Positions 4,983 through 5,169 of a stretch of 5,169 bases of DNA are shown here, piece by piece. Both the position numbers and the translations under genes were made by a program. This stretch comes from Parcubacteria group bacterium Gr01-1014_72. GTDB taxonomy: Bacteria > Patescibacteriota > Minisyncoccia > Phycocordibacterales > VMFH01. The first letter of the stretch is position 1. The number at the start of each line of letters is the position of its first letter. Below the pieces are notes generated by a model that ran no database searches, was not told where the DNA came from, and saw only the letters and a program-made list of their open reading frames with translations. The stretch lies in contig VMFH01000043.1 of the NCBI GenBank assembly GCA_007375925.1, positions 1 to 5,169 on the forward strand, in the 5' to 3' direction.

Positions 4983-5169
4983 ATGGAAATCCTCGGCAAA
5001 TTGTTCGGAAGCGAATCAAAGGTGAAGATCATTCGCCTCTTCCTCTTTAATCCCGAGCAGGCGTTCACGACGGATGAGATAGTCTTTCGCACGAAGACGA
5101 ACCGTTTTTCGGTGCGCCATGAGATCTCGCTCTTTCGGAAGATCGGACTCATCAAACAGAAAATGGTTG
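4983..5169 (+). CDS. Winged helix-turn-helix DNA-binding protein (3' partial)
   Basis: The gene starts at ATG 4983 and runs off the window end after 62 complete codons. It begins MEILGKLFGSESKVKIIRLF, followed by LFNPEQAFTTDEIVFRT and VRHEISLFRKIGLIKQ. This is the pattern of an ArsR/MarR-like winged helix: a first helix (about 11-22) that ends in an LFLFNPE turn, a second helix after FTTDEI, a recognition helix around 42-52 (FSVRHEISLFRKIG), and the beginning of the wing. Short proteins with this start are, to my recollection, common in Parcubacteria-type genomes, but their targets are unknown to me. A promoter and tandem repeats upstream suggest a separate, perhaps autoregulated, unit. No Shine-Dalgarno is visible. 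The C-terminal part, which might hold a sensing or dimerisation region, is missing. Confidence 0.8.
   Translation, partial: MEILGKLFGSESKVKIIRLFLFNPEQAFTTDEIVFRTKTNRFSVRHEISLFRKIGLIKQKMV

Overview
The window looks like a fragment of a Candidate Phyla Radiation (Patescibacteria, probably Parcubacteria-type) genome. The evidence is indirect. A giant Thr/Ser/Pro-rich surface-type protein with bacterial Ig-like, lamin-tail (LTD) and beta-helix segments sits beside an isolated rplJ-rplL pair. The start codons lack Shine-Dalgarno sequences, the spacers carry AT-rich palindromes and short tandem repeats, and a small winged-helix protein of a type I associate with these genomes follows. All recognised genes read on the + strand. 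No database search was possible, so the taxonomy is an inference.

Layout. (1) Positions 2-3244: a long frame, open to the left window edge, for a modular surface/adhesion-type protein. (2) Positions 3245-3610: a gene-free spacer. It holds a ~118-bp imperfect palindrome, a long-range stem that looks like an L10-type leader RNA, a hairpin plus U-tract terminator or attenuator, a small second hairpin, and five 7-bp tandem repeats ending just before rplJ. (3) Positions 3611-4123: rplJ (L10). (4) Positions 4109-4212: a second AT-rich palindrome that provides the last codons and stop of rplJ and fills the gap to rplL. (5) Positions 4216-4629: rplL (L7/L12). (6) Positions 4630-4982: a gene-free spacer with an ~87-bp inverted-repeat element, a decayed second copy of the rplL 3' end, a GAAA-tetraloop hairpin, an extended -10 promoter and four 8-9-bp tandem repeats. 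(7) Positions 4983-5169: the start of a winged-helix DNA-binding protein, cut by the window end.

How the parts relate. L10 and L7/L12 form the ribosomal stalk, and the structured leader is placed where L10 autoregulation of rplJL is known in other bacteria. Neither rplK-rplA upstream nor rpoB downstream is present, so the stalk genes stand alone here. The promoter and repeats before the winged-helix gene suggest a separate and possibly autoregulated unit. The most unusual observations are the rplL tail remnant next to an inverted-repeat element, the two related palindromes flanking rplJ, and the short tandem repeats placed directly before two start codons.
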